This document shows, piece by piece, positions 26,924 through 35,064 of a stretch of DNA of 64,000 bases (within the stretch, counting starts at the first letter, position 1; every line of letters starts with the position of its first letter). A program made the position numbers and the translations under genes. The notes beneath the pieces are model-generated. The model did not search any database. It was not told where the DNA came from and saw only the letters and a list, made by a program, of their open reading frames with translations. Source of the DNA: Gramella sp. MT6 (lineage in GTDB: Bacteria; Bacteroidota; Bacteroidia; Flavobacteriales; Flavobacteriaceae); the NCBI RefSeq assembly GCF_019357415.1, contig NZ_CP048410.1, positions 2,940,501 through 3,004,500 on the forward strand. Reading direction: 5' to 3'.

Positions 26924-28549
26924 TCAATTCTTTGATTTCAATTGACCCATAAAGCTCATATTCTGATATTCTCCCGTATTTATGGAGGTTTTTACCTGGT
27001 TTAAAGCCTGGGCAGTTAACAGGACATTGTTTTTGGAATTTTTCTTGTCTGTATAATGCATTTCAGTTACCAAACCTTCTGAAAATTGCTTGATCAGCTT
27101 TGGATCTATATTCGGAAGGTCCTTACCCATAGAGCCTGATGAATTAAACAGTTGACTCATTTCAATTGGTGCTTCTAAAGTGTGGTAAACCTGGGCGATA
27201 TATTCATCATTTTCAAGTTCTACACCTTTGCTTTTATAACCAATTATGGTTTTATCTGGCAGCTCCCTTATTTTAAAGTCGGCCATATCGCCTTGATTTT
27301 CTTGTCCATCCATAGAATGGATCTGGAGAATCTTATTATTTCCGGCTTCCATGAACATCACCAAAGCCTTTATATTTGAATCAAACACCATGGTCGCTTC
27401 TTCAGATTTTTCCATCTTTATTTTCATACCCTGGTAATTGGTGTTCTTTTTAAGAAGGATCAACAGATCTAGCGGATCTTGCTTCTGGTTTGGCATTTCC
27501 ATTTTCAAGTGGTACTCCCACTCAAAACTGTAAGTGGAAGGCAAATCTCCTTTACCTACGCTACTATTTCTGGTGTTTGAAGGCATGGAATTATTATACA
27601 CGGGATCATTTCCGCTACTATTTCCCTGCACTATGTTTCTTTCTCCTGGAGGTGTGGCATCGGCTCCCGCCATAAATAGATCCTGAAATGGCTGTTTTAC
27701 TTCCACCGCTGCGGGAACACTAATGCTCACGGGAACATATTCAAATTTATAAGATCCATCACCCTGAGCCTGCTGTGTATTTACGTTAGCATATATTTCA
27801 GACAAACGTTCCTGGCTGTCGAACAAAACCCAGGAACCTTTATAATCTGGATCTTTATAGATGAACTTGGGGCAGTTTCCTCCACCCGGGCAGGGAGCGT
27901 TAGTTTCCTCGTAATCTCCGTTACGAAAATGTTCCGGCTTATAAATAAAAGCCCATTCCACGATCTGAAAAGTATTCATATTCAGCCCCTGTTCCTTTAG
28001 TTTTTGCGAAGCATCTAAACTTGGCCCTGCCGGCAGTTTTAATATCCCCATAGACATGGCCGGCATCATAAAGGCCATAGCGTCAGATCTCATTAATCCT
28101 GTCTTTTCCCATCTGCCTTCATGATCATTATATCCGTATTGATAGCCTTCGCTATCTATGTATATTTCTTTACCATTTGGAGCAAGTCCGCGGGCAGCAA
28201 GCTCGTCACTATCAAAATAATATTCACTTCCTTTTCCTTTACTATCAGATGTTTTTACAACAACATCATTGGTATAGAAAGATCTTTTAGCTTCGGTATT
28301 GATGAGTTTTGCCTCGTTAGCTCTTGTCGTTTCACCAGGAAGGATATTGTTTTTTTGAGTGGAATTAGGATTTACAACACTATCTATCGTGTTTCCTACG
28401 ACTTGCTCCGTCTTTTCATCGGTTTTTTTTAATAAGACCTTTTCTGTTGTGTTCTCAATTTGCTTTTTGAGTTTTTTTAGAATTTGTGATTCCGCTGAAG
28501 AACAAACAAAAATTAGACTAATAACGAGTATAAGATATCTTGTTTTCAT
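26924..28549 (-). CDS. DUF4412 domain-containing exported protein
   Basis: A 541-residue secreted or periplasmic protein with signal peptide (residues 1-21, ending AESQ). An N-terminal basic and acidic helical stretch (ILKKLKKQIENTTEKVLLKK) follows. The middle is Pro/Asn-rich. From about 335 a DUF4412 domain begins at FEWEYHLKMEMP and runs through YQGMKIKMEKSEEATMVFDS and a segment measuring METs and Gln. DUF4412 proteins of Bacteroidota have no established role. No lipobox or barrel signature is seen. It is a monocistronic gene with a 272-bp upstream gap that contains two small hairpins in its likely 5' leader. Confidence 0.72.
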   Translation of the reverse strand: MKTRYLILVISLIFVCSSAESQILKKLKKQIENTTEKVLLKKTDEKTEQVVGNTIDSVVNPNSTQKNNILPGETTRANEAKLINTEAKRSFYTNDVVVKTSDSKGKGSEYYFDSDELAARGLAPNGKEIYIDSEGYQYGYNDHEGRWEKTGLMRSDAMAFMMPAMSMGILKLPAGPSLDASQKLKEQGLNMNTFQIVEWAFIYKPEHFRNGDYEETNAPCPGGGNCPKFIYKDPDYKGSWVLFDSQERLSEIYANVNTQQAQGDGSYKFEYVPVSISVPAAVEVKQPFQDLFMAGADATPPGERNIVQGNSSGNDPVYNNSMPSNTRNSSVGKGDLPSTYSFEWEYHLKMEMPNQKQDPLDLLILLKKNTNYQGMKIKMEKSEEATMVFDSNIKALVMFMEAGNNKILQIHSMDGQENQGDMADFKIRELPDKTIIGYKSKGVELENDEYIAQVYHTLEAPIEMSQLFNSSGSMGKDLPNIDPKLIKQFSEGLVTEMHYTDKKNSKNNVLLTAQALNQVKTSINTGEYQNMSFMGQLKSKN

Positions 28550-28577
28550 AACCTCTGCTTTTTTGATGATTTTAGGT

Positions 28578-28616
28578 GGTATTTTTAGAAATACCGTCGA
28601 TCCTGAAAAAGGATGA
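28578..28616 (-). promoter_or_regulatory. Paired small hairpins in the leader of the DUF4412 gene
   Basis: Within 70 bp upstream of the minus-strand ATG there are two short inverted repeats in tandem: GGTATTT-N4-AAATACC (28578-28595) and ATCCT-N5-AGGAT (28600-28614). They would fold in the mRNA leader. They do not match a riboswitch class I know, and A+T-rich sequence makes chance pairing possible. Confidence 0.3.
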
Positions 28617-28821
28617 CCAGCAGGGGGTTAGAAGAAAAGTATTTTAAGTATAAGGAATTATTGATTTTGATTATCAGGCAGTTGCAAAGATACAAACTAT
28701 CATATTAAGTTTTTTAAATTCTAAAAATTAAACTTTGCATCTGTTTAGGATGAATAATTCAAAATATTAGTGTTGTAATGTCCTTAGAATCAATCCCGGA
28801 ATATGGTAATAAAAATTGGGG

Positions 28822-29673
28822 TTAAAGCTTATGCGTTAGTTTTTCGGAACTTACTTCATGATCTATTAAATTCAGCCTCAATAGGTTTTTCTGAACTTTT
28901 TCAAGGTCCTCGCTACTTATTTGTTTTTGGCTCCATCGGGTAACGTCCAGCCATTTTCTAATATCTTCAAGTTTTTGCTCGTACCTTTCGGAAAGCTGGA
29001 GGTCAATCTCCTTTTGTTGCTTGAAACCTTTTGTCTCTTCATTTAATACCCGAAGCATCTTCTTCAATGCCACAGAATCCTTTTTTATAATTTCATCTGT
29101 AGCTGCGATAACAAAGCAAGGCCATGGAGTAGGGCAGTCTGCGACAAGTCTGAATGTTTTATTATCCACTAGTGGCTTTGTGGTAAAATGTTCCCACATA
29201 AAATATTGAGCTTTATCATTTTTAAGAGCTTCTACCGCACCTTCCAGGTTATTGATTATCTCGAACTTAAGCTTATCAATATCCCAGTTCTTATGTTCTG
29301 CATTTACATAAGCCATTAAATGTGAACCGCTACCTTCTCTACTAATGGCAGCTTTTGTACCCTTAAGATCTTCAATATTTTTATAGGGAGAACGAGCATC
29401 CACGTGAATTCCCCAGATTAGTGGGCTGGCAATATAGGTTTGAATGATCTTACTAGGATTACCGTTGATGATATCTCTAATAATTCCTTCAGTAAGGATC
29501 ACCGCAACATCGATCTCTCCTGCTCTTAATGCTTTACACATAGCTCCTGTACCTTCTGGAAAATCCTTCCAGACAATATTCAGGTCTTCAGATTCAAACT
29601 TATTGTTTTCAATACAAAGGTGCCATGGTAAATTGAAATGTTCTGGCACTCCACCTACTTTGATCGTTTTCAT
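28822..29673 (-). CDS. Cytoplasmic-looking NMT1/SsuA-type substrate-binding protein
   Basis: A 283-residue protein with the bilobed periplasmic-binding-protein fold of the NMT1/ThiY/SsuA class. It has VPEHFNLPWHLCIENN, LRAGEIDVAVILTEG, DLKGTKAAISREGSGSHLMA and a late WLDVTRWSQ. Unlike transport binding proteins it starts directly with MKTIKVGG and has no signal peptide or lipobox, and no ABC permease or ATPase is nearby. Its ATG overlaps the stop of ppk1 by 4 bp (ATGA), so the two are translationally coupled. It may be a cytosolic ligand sensor or enzyme. The ligand is unknown, but HFNLPWH at the N-terminal cleft resembles pyrimidine- or amine-binding members. Confidence 0.75.
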   Translation of the reverse strand: MKTIKVGGVPEHFNLPWHLCIENNKFESEDLNIVWKDFPEGTGAMCKALRAGEIDVAVILTEGIIRDIINGNPSKIIQTYIASPLIWGIHVDARSPYKNIEDLKGTKAAISREGSGSHLMAYVNAEHKNWDIDKLKFEIINNLEGAVEALKNDKAQYFMWEHFTTKPLVDNKTFRLVADCPTPWPCFVIAATDEIIKKDSVALKKMLRVLNEETKGFKQQKEIDLQLSERYEQKLEDIRKWLDVTRWSQKQISSEDLEKVQKNLLRLNLIDHEVSSEKLTHKL

Positions 29674-31724
29674 GAGGTATGTTTTTCTTTGAGATACTTA
29701 TAGATCTCATATTGTGAGCGTATCTTCTTTTGTCCCTTCTTCCTTTCTACATAACGATTGGATTCTTCAGCATCTTGGATTCTAGCTTTTACGTTATCAT
29801 TCAATTGGATCTCAAGAATATCCTTGAATTCCTTTTTTACATCATTATCTAAAACCGGAGAAATAACCTCTATTCTTCGGTCAAGATTCCTATTCATCCA
29901 ATCAGCGCTGCCGTAGAACATCAATTCATCTCCGCCATTTTCGAAAAGATAGATCCTACCATGTTCCAGGAATCTATCAACTACACTGGTAATATAGATA
30001 TTTTCGCTAAGGCCTTTTATGCCGGGAATTAGGCAGGTAAAACCTCGAATCAGCATTCTGATCTCAACACCGGCCTGGCTGGCTTTATAAAGCAGATCAA
30101 TCATTTCACCATCTTCCAGACTATTCATTTTAGCCGTGATCTTAGCTTTTTTGCCCTCGCGGGCATTCTCAATTTCGTTATATATAAGTTTAATGAATTC
30201 CTGTCTGGTAGAGAAAGGAGATATCAATAAGCTTTTTTCGCGCGGAATGATCAGCTCACCTTCAAGAACTTTAAAAAGCCTGCTGAGTTCCTTGGTAATA
30301 TTCTTATCTGCTGTGAAAATTGCATGATCACAATAGATCTCTGATGTTTCGCTGTTAAAATTGCCGGTTCCAATGTAGGCATAGCGCATATTAATATCAC
30401 CTTCCTGGCGACAGATCAACATGATCTTTGAATGCACTTTTACTTTTGGATAGCTGTAAATAACATTCGCTCCTTTTTCTTCAAATTTTCTTCCCCAACT
30501 AATATTGTTCTTTTCATCAAATCTGGCTTTTGCTTCCACAAAAACAGTTACTCTTTTTCCATTCTCCAGGGCTTTCATTAAAGAGTTTGTAAGATCAGAC
30601 TCATCTGCCACGCGGTATAAGGAGATATTAATATCGGTTACCTTTTCATCTTCTGCGGCCATAGCTACGAATTTTTCCACGTAGGAAAAGGACATATATG
30701 GGAAATGCAGAGATTGATCTTTCTTCGTGATCTCTTCAAAATAATTCTCGCTATTTTCCAGCACTTTGTGAGGTAGAGCAGGGAGTTCTTTATAATGAAG
30801 ATCCTTATTGTTGGTAGGGTCTGGAAAAGAAAAGAAATCCTTGAAATTATGATACTGGCCACCCGGCATCATATCGATCTTCCCTAATTTCAGAAGTTTT
30901 CTGATCTTTTTCTGAACTTCTTTCGGCATACCAGCATCATATAGTAACCTGGTTGGCTGACCATCTGTACGTTGTTTTAAAGACGTGTAGATCTTTTCTG
31001 CAAGGACCCCTTCATAAATATCATCTATATAAAGTTCGGCGTCACGCGATAATTTTATTTCGTAGATACCGGTGATATCATCTTCCGGGAAGATCTTATT
31101 GGCTTCATATCTAATGATCTCATCAAGATAGGTGATCTCATGTCTATCTTTTTCATCTTTAAGGGAAACAAATCTTCCGCATTCCTCTACAGGAATATTT
31201 ACTACGGCTAGGTTATCTTCATTTTTAAAAGTAACCAGAAAATAAAGGACCGAATTTTCTAAAAATAGTTCGTTCTCTTTCTTAAGATCTAAGCGTATGG
31301 GTTTAAGATGTTTTTCAACCTTATCCTGGAAGAATGAACTAATAAAATCGTTATGTTCCGAATTAAAATGGTCTGCATCCAGAATATGAATGCTATTTGC
31401 AGCTAGTTCTGGAATAATCTCATTGTGATAAATATCTCCAAATCTATCCTGTTGCTCTTTAACCTCCTCAATAATCTGTTTAGTGATCTTTGAAGGCCTT
31501 AGAGCCAGTTTTTTACGGATACTTTTTTTTACGCGTTTCATTTGCCTTAACTGTGAAACACGTACCCTGAAATATTCATCTAGATTGGAGGAGAAAATGG
31601 CCAGAAATCTAATCCTTTCGTATAATGGATTTATCTTATCTGTGGCCTCCTGAAGAACCCTTTCATTAAAACTCAACCAATTTAGATCTCTATGTCTAAA
31701 TCGGTCTTCATTAGGTTGCTGCAT
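29670..31724 (-). CDS. ppk1: Polyphosphate kinase 1
   Basis: A 684-residue enzyme that polymerises the gamma-phosphate of ATP into long polyphosphate and can run in reverse. The four-domain PPK1 layout is visible: N-terminal RDLNWLSFNERVLQEA, a head domain to ~320, then two phospholipase-D-like catalytic domains. The autophosphorylated histidine is H431 in KVHSKIML. The flanking FVEAKARFDEKNN (R401) and IGTGNFNSETSEIY are intact, and a second histidine is in FLEHGRIYLF near 600. The length is normal. A signal-less binding protein is translated from the same message through a 4-bp overlap, and an exact -7 box lies 20 bp upstream. Confidence 0.95.
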   Translation of the reverse strand: MQQPNEDRFRHRDLNWLSFNERVLQEATDKINPLYERIRFLAIFSSNLDEYFRVRVSQLRQMKRVKKSIRKKLALRPSKITKQIIEEVKEQQDRFGDIYHNEIIPELAANSIHILDADHFNSEHNDFISSFFQDKVEKHLKPIRLDLKKENELFLENSVLYFLVTFKNEDNLAVVNIPVEECGRFVSLKDEKDRHEITYLDEIIRYEANKIFPEDDITGIYEIKLSRDAELYIDDIYEGVLAEKIYTSLKQRTDGQPTRLLYDAGMPKEVQKKIRKLLKLGKIDMMPGGQYHNFKDFFSFPDPTNNKDLHYKELPALPHKVLENSENYFEEITKKDQSLHFPYMSFSYVEKFVAMAAEDEKVTDINISLYRVADESDLTNSLMKALENGKRVTVFVEAKARFDEKNNISWGRKFEEKGANVIYSYPKVKVHSKIMLICRQEGDINMRYAYIGTGNFNSETSEIYCDHAIFTADKNITKELSRLFKVLEGELIIPREKSLLISPFSTRQEFIKLIYNEIENAREGKKAKITAKMNSLEDGEMIDLLYKASQAGVEIRMLIRGFTCLIPGIKGLSENIYITSVVDRFLEHGRIYLFENGGDELMFYGSADWMNRNLDRRIEVISPVLDNDVKKEFKDILEIQLNDNVKARIQDAEESNRYVERKKGQKKIRSQYEIYKYLKEKHTS

Positions 31725-31743
31725 GGGTTAAGATTTGTTTCAT

Positions 31744-31751
31744 CAAAAATA
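31744..31751 (-). promoter_or_regulatory. Putative -7 box for ppk1
   Basis: On the minus strand this reads TATTTTTG, an exact TAnnTTTG match, giving a leader of about 15 nt to the ppk1 ATG at 31724. Confidence 0.45.
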
Positions 31752-31797
31752 CAAACTACTCCAGGCTTAGTTTTTAATATATTGTTAAATAAGAATG

Positions 31798-32667
31798 CTA
31801 GTAAGCGATCCTGTTCAGGCAGTAAATAATAAGTTCGTCCATCATAGCTTTTGCATTTTCTGCAAATTCTCCTGTAGCTCTGTTGGCCAGAACAAGGTTC
31901 ATGGAAACAGCATGATGACCCAGGATTTTAGACATTCCATAGATGCCTGAGGTTTCCATTTCTAAATTAGTGATCTCATGACCCTTATAAATGAAATTCG
32001 CTATCTTATCATTCATTTCATGATCTGGGACATCTGCTCTTAAAATTCTCGCCTGTGGACCATAAAAACCAACATTGGTTCCCGTGAAACCTTTCACAGT
32101 TTTATCTGAGCTTAATTTTTCGATCAGTTTTTTGCTTCCTTCAACTACATATGGATAAGCTTTTTTATCTGACCAGTTTGTTTGCTCTACAAACGCTGCC
32201 GCTATTTCCTTTTTTAGGAATGAATCGTCTTTATAGTAGTGCATTAATCCGTCAAAACCCAGAGCTAGTTCACTTACGATAAACGAATCTACCGGGATCT
32301 CTTTTCTAACCGAACCAGTAGTACCTATCCTGATTATATCAAGACTTGTAAGTTTATCTTTGATCTTTTTAGCTTTCAGATCAATATTTACAAGCGCATC
32401 TAATTCTGTTATTGCGATATCTATATTATCTGTTCCCATACCTGTAGACATCACCGTGATCCTTTTTCCCTTGTAGATACCTGTATGGGTGTTGAATTCT
32501 CGTTTTTGCTTTTTTAATTCAATGGAATCAAAATGTTTACTAATAGAAGAAACTCTCGCAGGATCTCCAACGGTTATGATCGTATTGGCCAGTTCCTCGG
32601 GTAAAAGCCCAAGGTGATATATTGAACCATCTTTATTCAGGATTAGTTCAGATGCTTTTAAACTCAT
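31798..32667 (-). CDS. Nucleoside phosphorylase, uridine phosphorylase-like
   Basis: A 289-residue member of the nucleoside phosphorylase I family, which splits nucleosides with phosphate into base and ribose-1-phosphate. It has the phosphate-binding ITVGDPARV near 31, the STGMGTDNIDIAITEL segment near 74-89, a RIGTTGSVRKEI loop near 112 and the purine/pyrimidine-site NLEMETSGIYG near 235, where Glu and Met contact ribose. Uridine is favoured by overall similarity, but the base specificity is not proven. It begins one base after the stop of the DUF1835 gene, so the two are probably co-transcribed. Confidence 0.85.
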   Translation of the reverse strand: MSLKASELILNKDGSIYHLGLLPEELANTIITVGDPARVSSISKHFDSIELKKQKREFNTHTGIYKGKRITVMSTGMGTDNIDIAITELDALVNIDLKAKKIKDKLTSLDIIRIGTTGSVRKEIPVDSFIVSELALGFDGLMHYYKDDSFLKKEIAAAFVEQTNWSDKKAYPYVVEGSKKLIEKLSSDKTVKGFTGTNVGFYGPQARILRADVPDHEMNDKIANFIYKGHEITNLEMETSGIYGMSKILGHHAVSMNLVLANRATGEFAENAKAMMDELIIYCLNRIAY

Positions 32668-32668
32668 T

Positions 32669-33601
32669 TTATAATTTTAATAATCTGTGTGATTCAGATT
32701 CATAAAGGAAATCATACATTTTTGCCCCTCCAAAAAATTCATCATTCTTGAGATCTCTGTAGAAATTCTTTTTGCCTTCAAGGGCTAATTCTCCTGCTTC
32801 GGTTAAAACGATACCTTCATCATCTTGCTTGTAGAAGATGGAAAGTTTTTTCAATAATCGTTGCATTTGGGTATCACTGTAACCATAGTATCCCTGATAT
32901 TGCAAAGCATAACCTAAAAGATGATTATCATTTTTTATATCCTGGTTTTGGATAAGTTTGAGGATATTTCTTTCCAGGGTATTAATCCCGGTGATACTGT
33001 TGGGAAATCTTTCTATATGTGCCCGAATACAACTTGACAAATATTCAAAATTGGTATTTACCTTGATCTGTGGTTTTAGCTTCATAGGATTATTACCACA
33101 GTAAAGCTCCCAAATTAGCATGGCAACTTCGATATCCTCAGTATTCAACTCTATTCTGTTCTCATAATGATTTTGCAGTTCTTTCAAACTTAATTGAGAT
33201 AATGGCTGAAATTCTTTTTCTCCCTTCAGCTTTTTACTGCAAACCAGGGAAATTGGAGCCTGGTGATCCTTTTCAGAAAGACAGCTAATAGCAGCCAGCA
33301 TATTAATATGGCAGAAAAGGTCGAACTCGAACCATAGAATTACATTATCGTAATCTTTAAGTGATTTTAGTCTTTTAACTTCTGAAATAAAACGCTCATC
33401 GTAATTCTCTGCAGAAATATCGTATGTTTTACGCAGAAATTTCTTCCTGATCTTAAAGAACTCCTGATCGATCTCCTTTAGGGTAGGACCTTCACAAAGT
33501 AATTCTCTCCATACGATTAGCTCTCCAGGCAAATTTAATTCCTGCATTTGCTCGGCCAGACTATCGCCATTTACTATGTGTAAGGTCTTATTTTTCATCA
33601 T
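32669..33601 (-). CDS. DUF1835 domain-containing protein
   Basis: A 310-residue cytoplasmic protein. The N-terminal ~120 residues match DUF1835: HIVNGDSLAEQM, then IVWRELLCEGPT, and the NVILWFEFDLFCHINMLAA segment. The C-terminal part looks like a winged helix (GYSDTQMQRLLKKL ... GIVLTEAGELALEG), hinting at nucleic-acid binding. No enzyme activity has been assigned to the family that I can state. Two tandem ATG codons form the start. The gene lies just after the SUI1-gene terminator and is followed at one base by the phosphorylase gene. Confidence 0.8.
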   Translation of the reverse strand: MMKNKTLHIVNGDSLAEQMQELNLPGELIVWRELLCEGPTLKEIDQEFFKIRKKFLRKTYDISAENYDERFISEVKRLKSLKDYDNVILWFEFDLFCHINMLAAISCLSEKDHQAPISLVCSKKLKGEKEFQPLSQLSLKELQNHYENRIELNTEDIEVAMLIWELYCGNNPMKLKPQIKVNTNFEYLSSCIRAHIERFPNSITGINTLERNILKLIQNQDIKNDNHLLGYALQYQGYYGYSDTQMQRLLKKLSIFYKQDDEGIVLTEAGELALEGKKNFYRDLKNDEFFGGAKMYDFLYESESHRLLKL

Positions 33602-33609
33602 TATGAATT

Positions 33610-33644
33610 AAAAAAGCGTGTTGAATTAACCTCCAACACGCTTT
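33610..33644 (-). terminator. Terminator overlapping the 3' end of the SUI1/YciH gene
   Basis: Minus-strand hairpin: AAAGCGTGTTG and CAACACGCTTT (33634-33644 and 33613-33623) are followed by T. Its upstream arm is inside the last codons of the SUI1-like gene and the stop codon is in the loop. The next gene's ATG lies only 12 bp downstream at 33601. Confidence 0.8.
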
Positions 33645-33982
33645 ACATTATAACCTTCTTTTTTTAGGATCTGCATTATTTTTTCACGGTCATCGCCCTG
33701 AATTATAATTTCTCCGTCTTTGGTAGATCCACCAACACCACATTTTTTCTTCAACATTTTTCCAAGGGAAATGAGTTCATCATCTGGCCCCTGAAAACCT
33801 TTGATTATGGTTACGGTTTTTCCGCCGCGACCTTTATTACTAAAATGTGCTTCGAGTTGCTGTTCTCCCGGGGAAAGTTCTTCCTGAGATCCTTCATCTG
33901 TATATTCAGATTCGTCAAAATCATCATTTGTAGAAAAAACAAAACCTCCAAGATCTTCCAGTCCTAATTTCTTCTTTGCCAT
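33626..33982 (-). CDS. SUI1/eIF1-like translation factor, YciH type
   Basis: A 118-residue protein. An acidic, probably disordered N-terminus (FDESEYTDEGSQEE) precedes a SUI1 domain at ~45-118, with KGRGGKTVTIIKGF, LKKKCGVGGSTKDGEI and a C-terminal GYNVKRVGG. YciH-type bacterial proteins resemble eukaryotic eIF1 and can affect start-site fidelity on the small ribosomal subunit, but their role in Bacteroidota is not established. It starts 2 bp after the 2OG-oxygenase stop, in the same operon. Its stop is inside the terminator hairpin. Confidence 0.88.
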   Translation of the reverse strand: MAKKKLGLEDLGGFVFSTNDDFDESEYTDEGSQEELSPGEQQLEAHFSNKGRGGKTVTIIKGFQGPDDELISLGKMLKKKCGVGGSTKDGEIIIQGDDREKIMQILKKEGYNVKRVGG

Positions 33983-33984
33983 AA

Positions 33985-34941
33985 CTATTTTTTAGCCAGT
34001 CCTATTTCTATAAGGCGCTGATTCAAAAATTCACCGGCAGTGATATCTTCATATTGTTTTGGATGATCTTCATCTATACATTCTTCAAGACAATCCAGTC
34101 TCATTTCACTACGTGGGTGCATGAAGAATGGAATAGAATATCTGGGTTTATCCCATTCTTCCTTAGGTGGATTGATCACCCTGTGAATAGTTGACCTCAA
34201 TTTGTTATTGGTATGCCTTTCCAGCATATCACCAACGTTGATCACTAATTCATCTTCCTGAGGAATTGCATCTATCCATTCACCATCTTTTCTTAAAACC
34301 TGAAGACCTCCGGTGGAAGCTCCCATTAAAAGTGTAATAAGATTTATATCACCATGGGCGCCTGCTCTAACAGCTCCTTTAGGCTCTTCTTTGATAGGAG
34401 GGTAGTGGATGGGTCTTAAAATGCTATTTCCGTTACTGGCCCAATGATCGAAATAAAATTCATTAAGCCCGATATACAATGCCAGTGCTCTTAAAACATA
34501 AATACCTGTTTTTTCAAGCATTCTGTAAGCTTCCATACCAGTATGGTTGAAATCTTTTAATTCTTCAACCTGTACATTTTCGGGATATTCCTCAGTAAGA
34601 TTCGCATCTTCAGAAGGCTCCTGACCAAAATGCCAGAATTCCTTAAGATCACCTTCTTTTTTTCCTTTAGCATGTTCTTTACCAAAAGAAATATAACCTC
34701 TTTGTCCGGCTAAACCTTCGATCTCATATTTTTGTTTAGTCTCTACCGGAAGATCAAAAAATGACTTTACTTCTTTATAGAGTTCTTCAACCAGTTGATC
34801 GCTTAGAAAGTGATTCTTTAAAGCCACGAAACCTATTTCTTCGTATGCTTTACCAATTTCGTTTACAAATTTCTCTTTGCGTTTTGGATCATCTGATAAA
34901 AAATCAGCAAGATCTACGCTTGGGATATTATTCATTGCCAT
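33985..34941 (-). CDS. 2-oxoglutarate/Fe(II) oxygenase, isopenicillin N synthase-like
   Basis: A 318-residue member of the isopenicillin N synthase-like oxygenase superfamily. The N-terminal DIOX_N-like region (IPSVDLADFL, FVALKNHFL) precedes the double-stranded beta-helix domain with iron ligands H196 and D198 (GAHGDINLITLL) and H253 (STIHRVINPP). The oxoglutarate or substrate arginine is R267 in RYSIPFF. These support an Fe(II)-dependent oxygenase. The substrate is unknown; bacterial members are common and often uncharacterised. It is first in a run with the SUI1-like gene, whose ATG follows 2 bp after its stop, and is divergent from the E1 gene. Start Met1 or Met3 are both possible. Confidence 0.85.
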   Translation of the reverse strand: MAMNNIPSVDLADFLSDDPKRKEKFVNEIGKAYEEIGFVALKNHFLSDQLVEELYKEVKSFFDLPVETKQKYEIEGLAGQRGYISFGKEHAKGKKEGDLKEFWHFGQEPSEDANLTEEYPENVQVEELKDFNHTGMEAYRMLEKTGIYVLRALALYIGLNEFYFDHWASNGNSILRPIHYPPIKEEPKGAVRAGAHGDINLITLLMGASTGGLQVLRKDGEWIDAIPQEDELVINVGDMLERHTNNKLRSTIHRVINPPKEEWDKPRYSIPFFMHPRSEMRLDCLEECIDEDHPKQYEDITAGEFLNQRLIEIGLAKK

Positions 34942-34972
34942 TATTAGCAGTATTTTTATTTAAGGTAACAGG

Positions 34973-34980
34973 CAAAGTTA
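34973..34980 (-). promoter_or_regulatory. Putative -7 box for the 2OG-oxygenase gene
   Basis: The minus strand reads TAACTTTG, an exact TAnnTTTG match about 30 bp before the ATG at 34941. Confidence 0.45.
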
Positions 34981-35038
34981 AGTAAAATTAAGGGATATGC
35001 TTATGCTTTATATTTTTCTTAGCATATAGAAAAATAGT

Positions 35039-35046
35039 TACATTTG
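35039..35046 (+). promoter_or_regulatory. Putative -7 box for the fused E1 gene
   Basis: TACATTTG matches TAnnTTTG. The in-frame TTG at 35044 lies inside this box, so the ATG at 35065 is the better start for the downstream protein. Confidence 0.5.
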
Positions 35047-35064
35047 AGATATAATCCAATTTAT

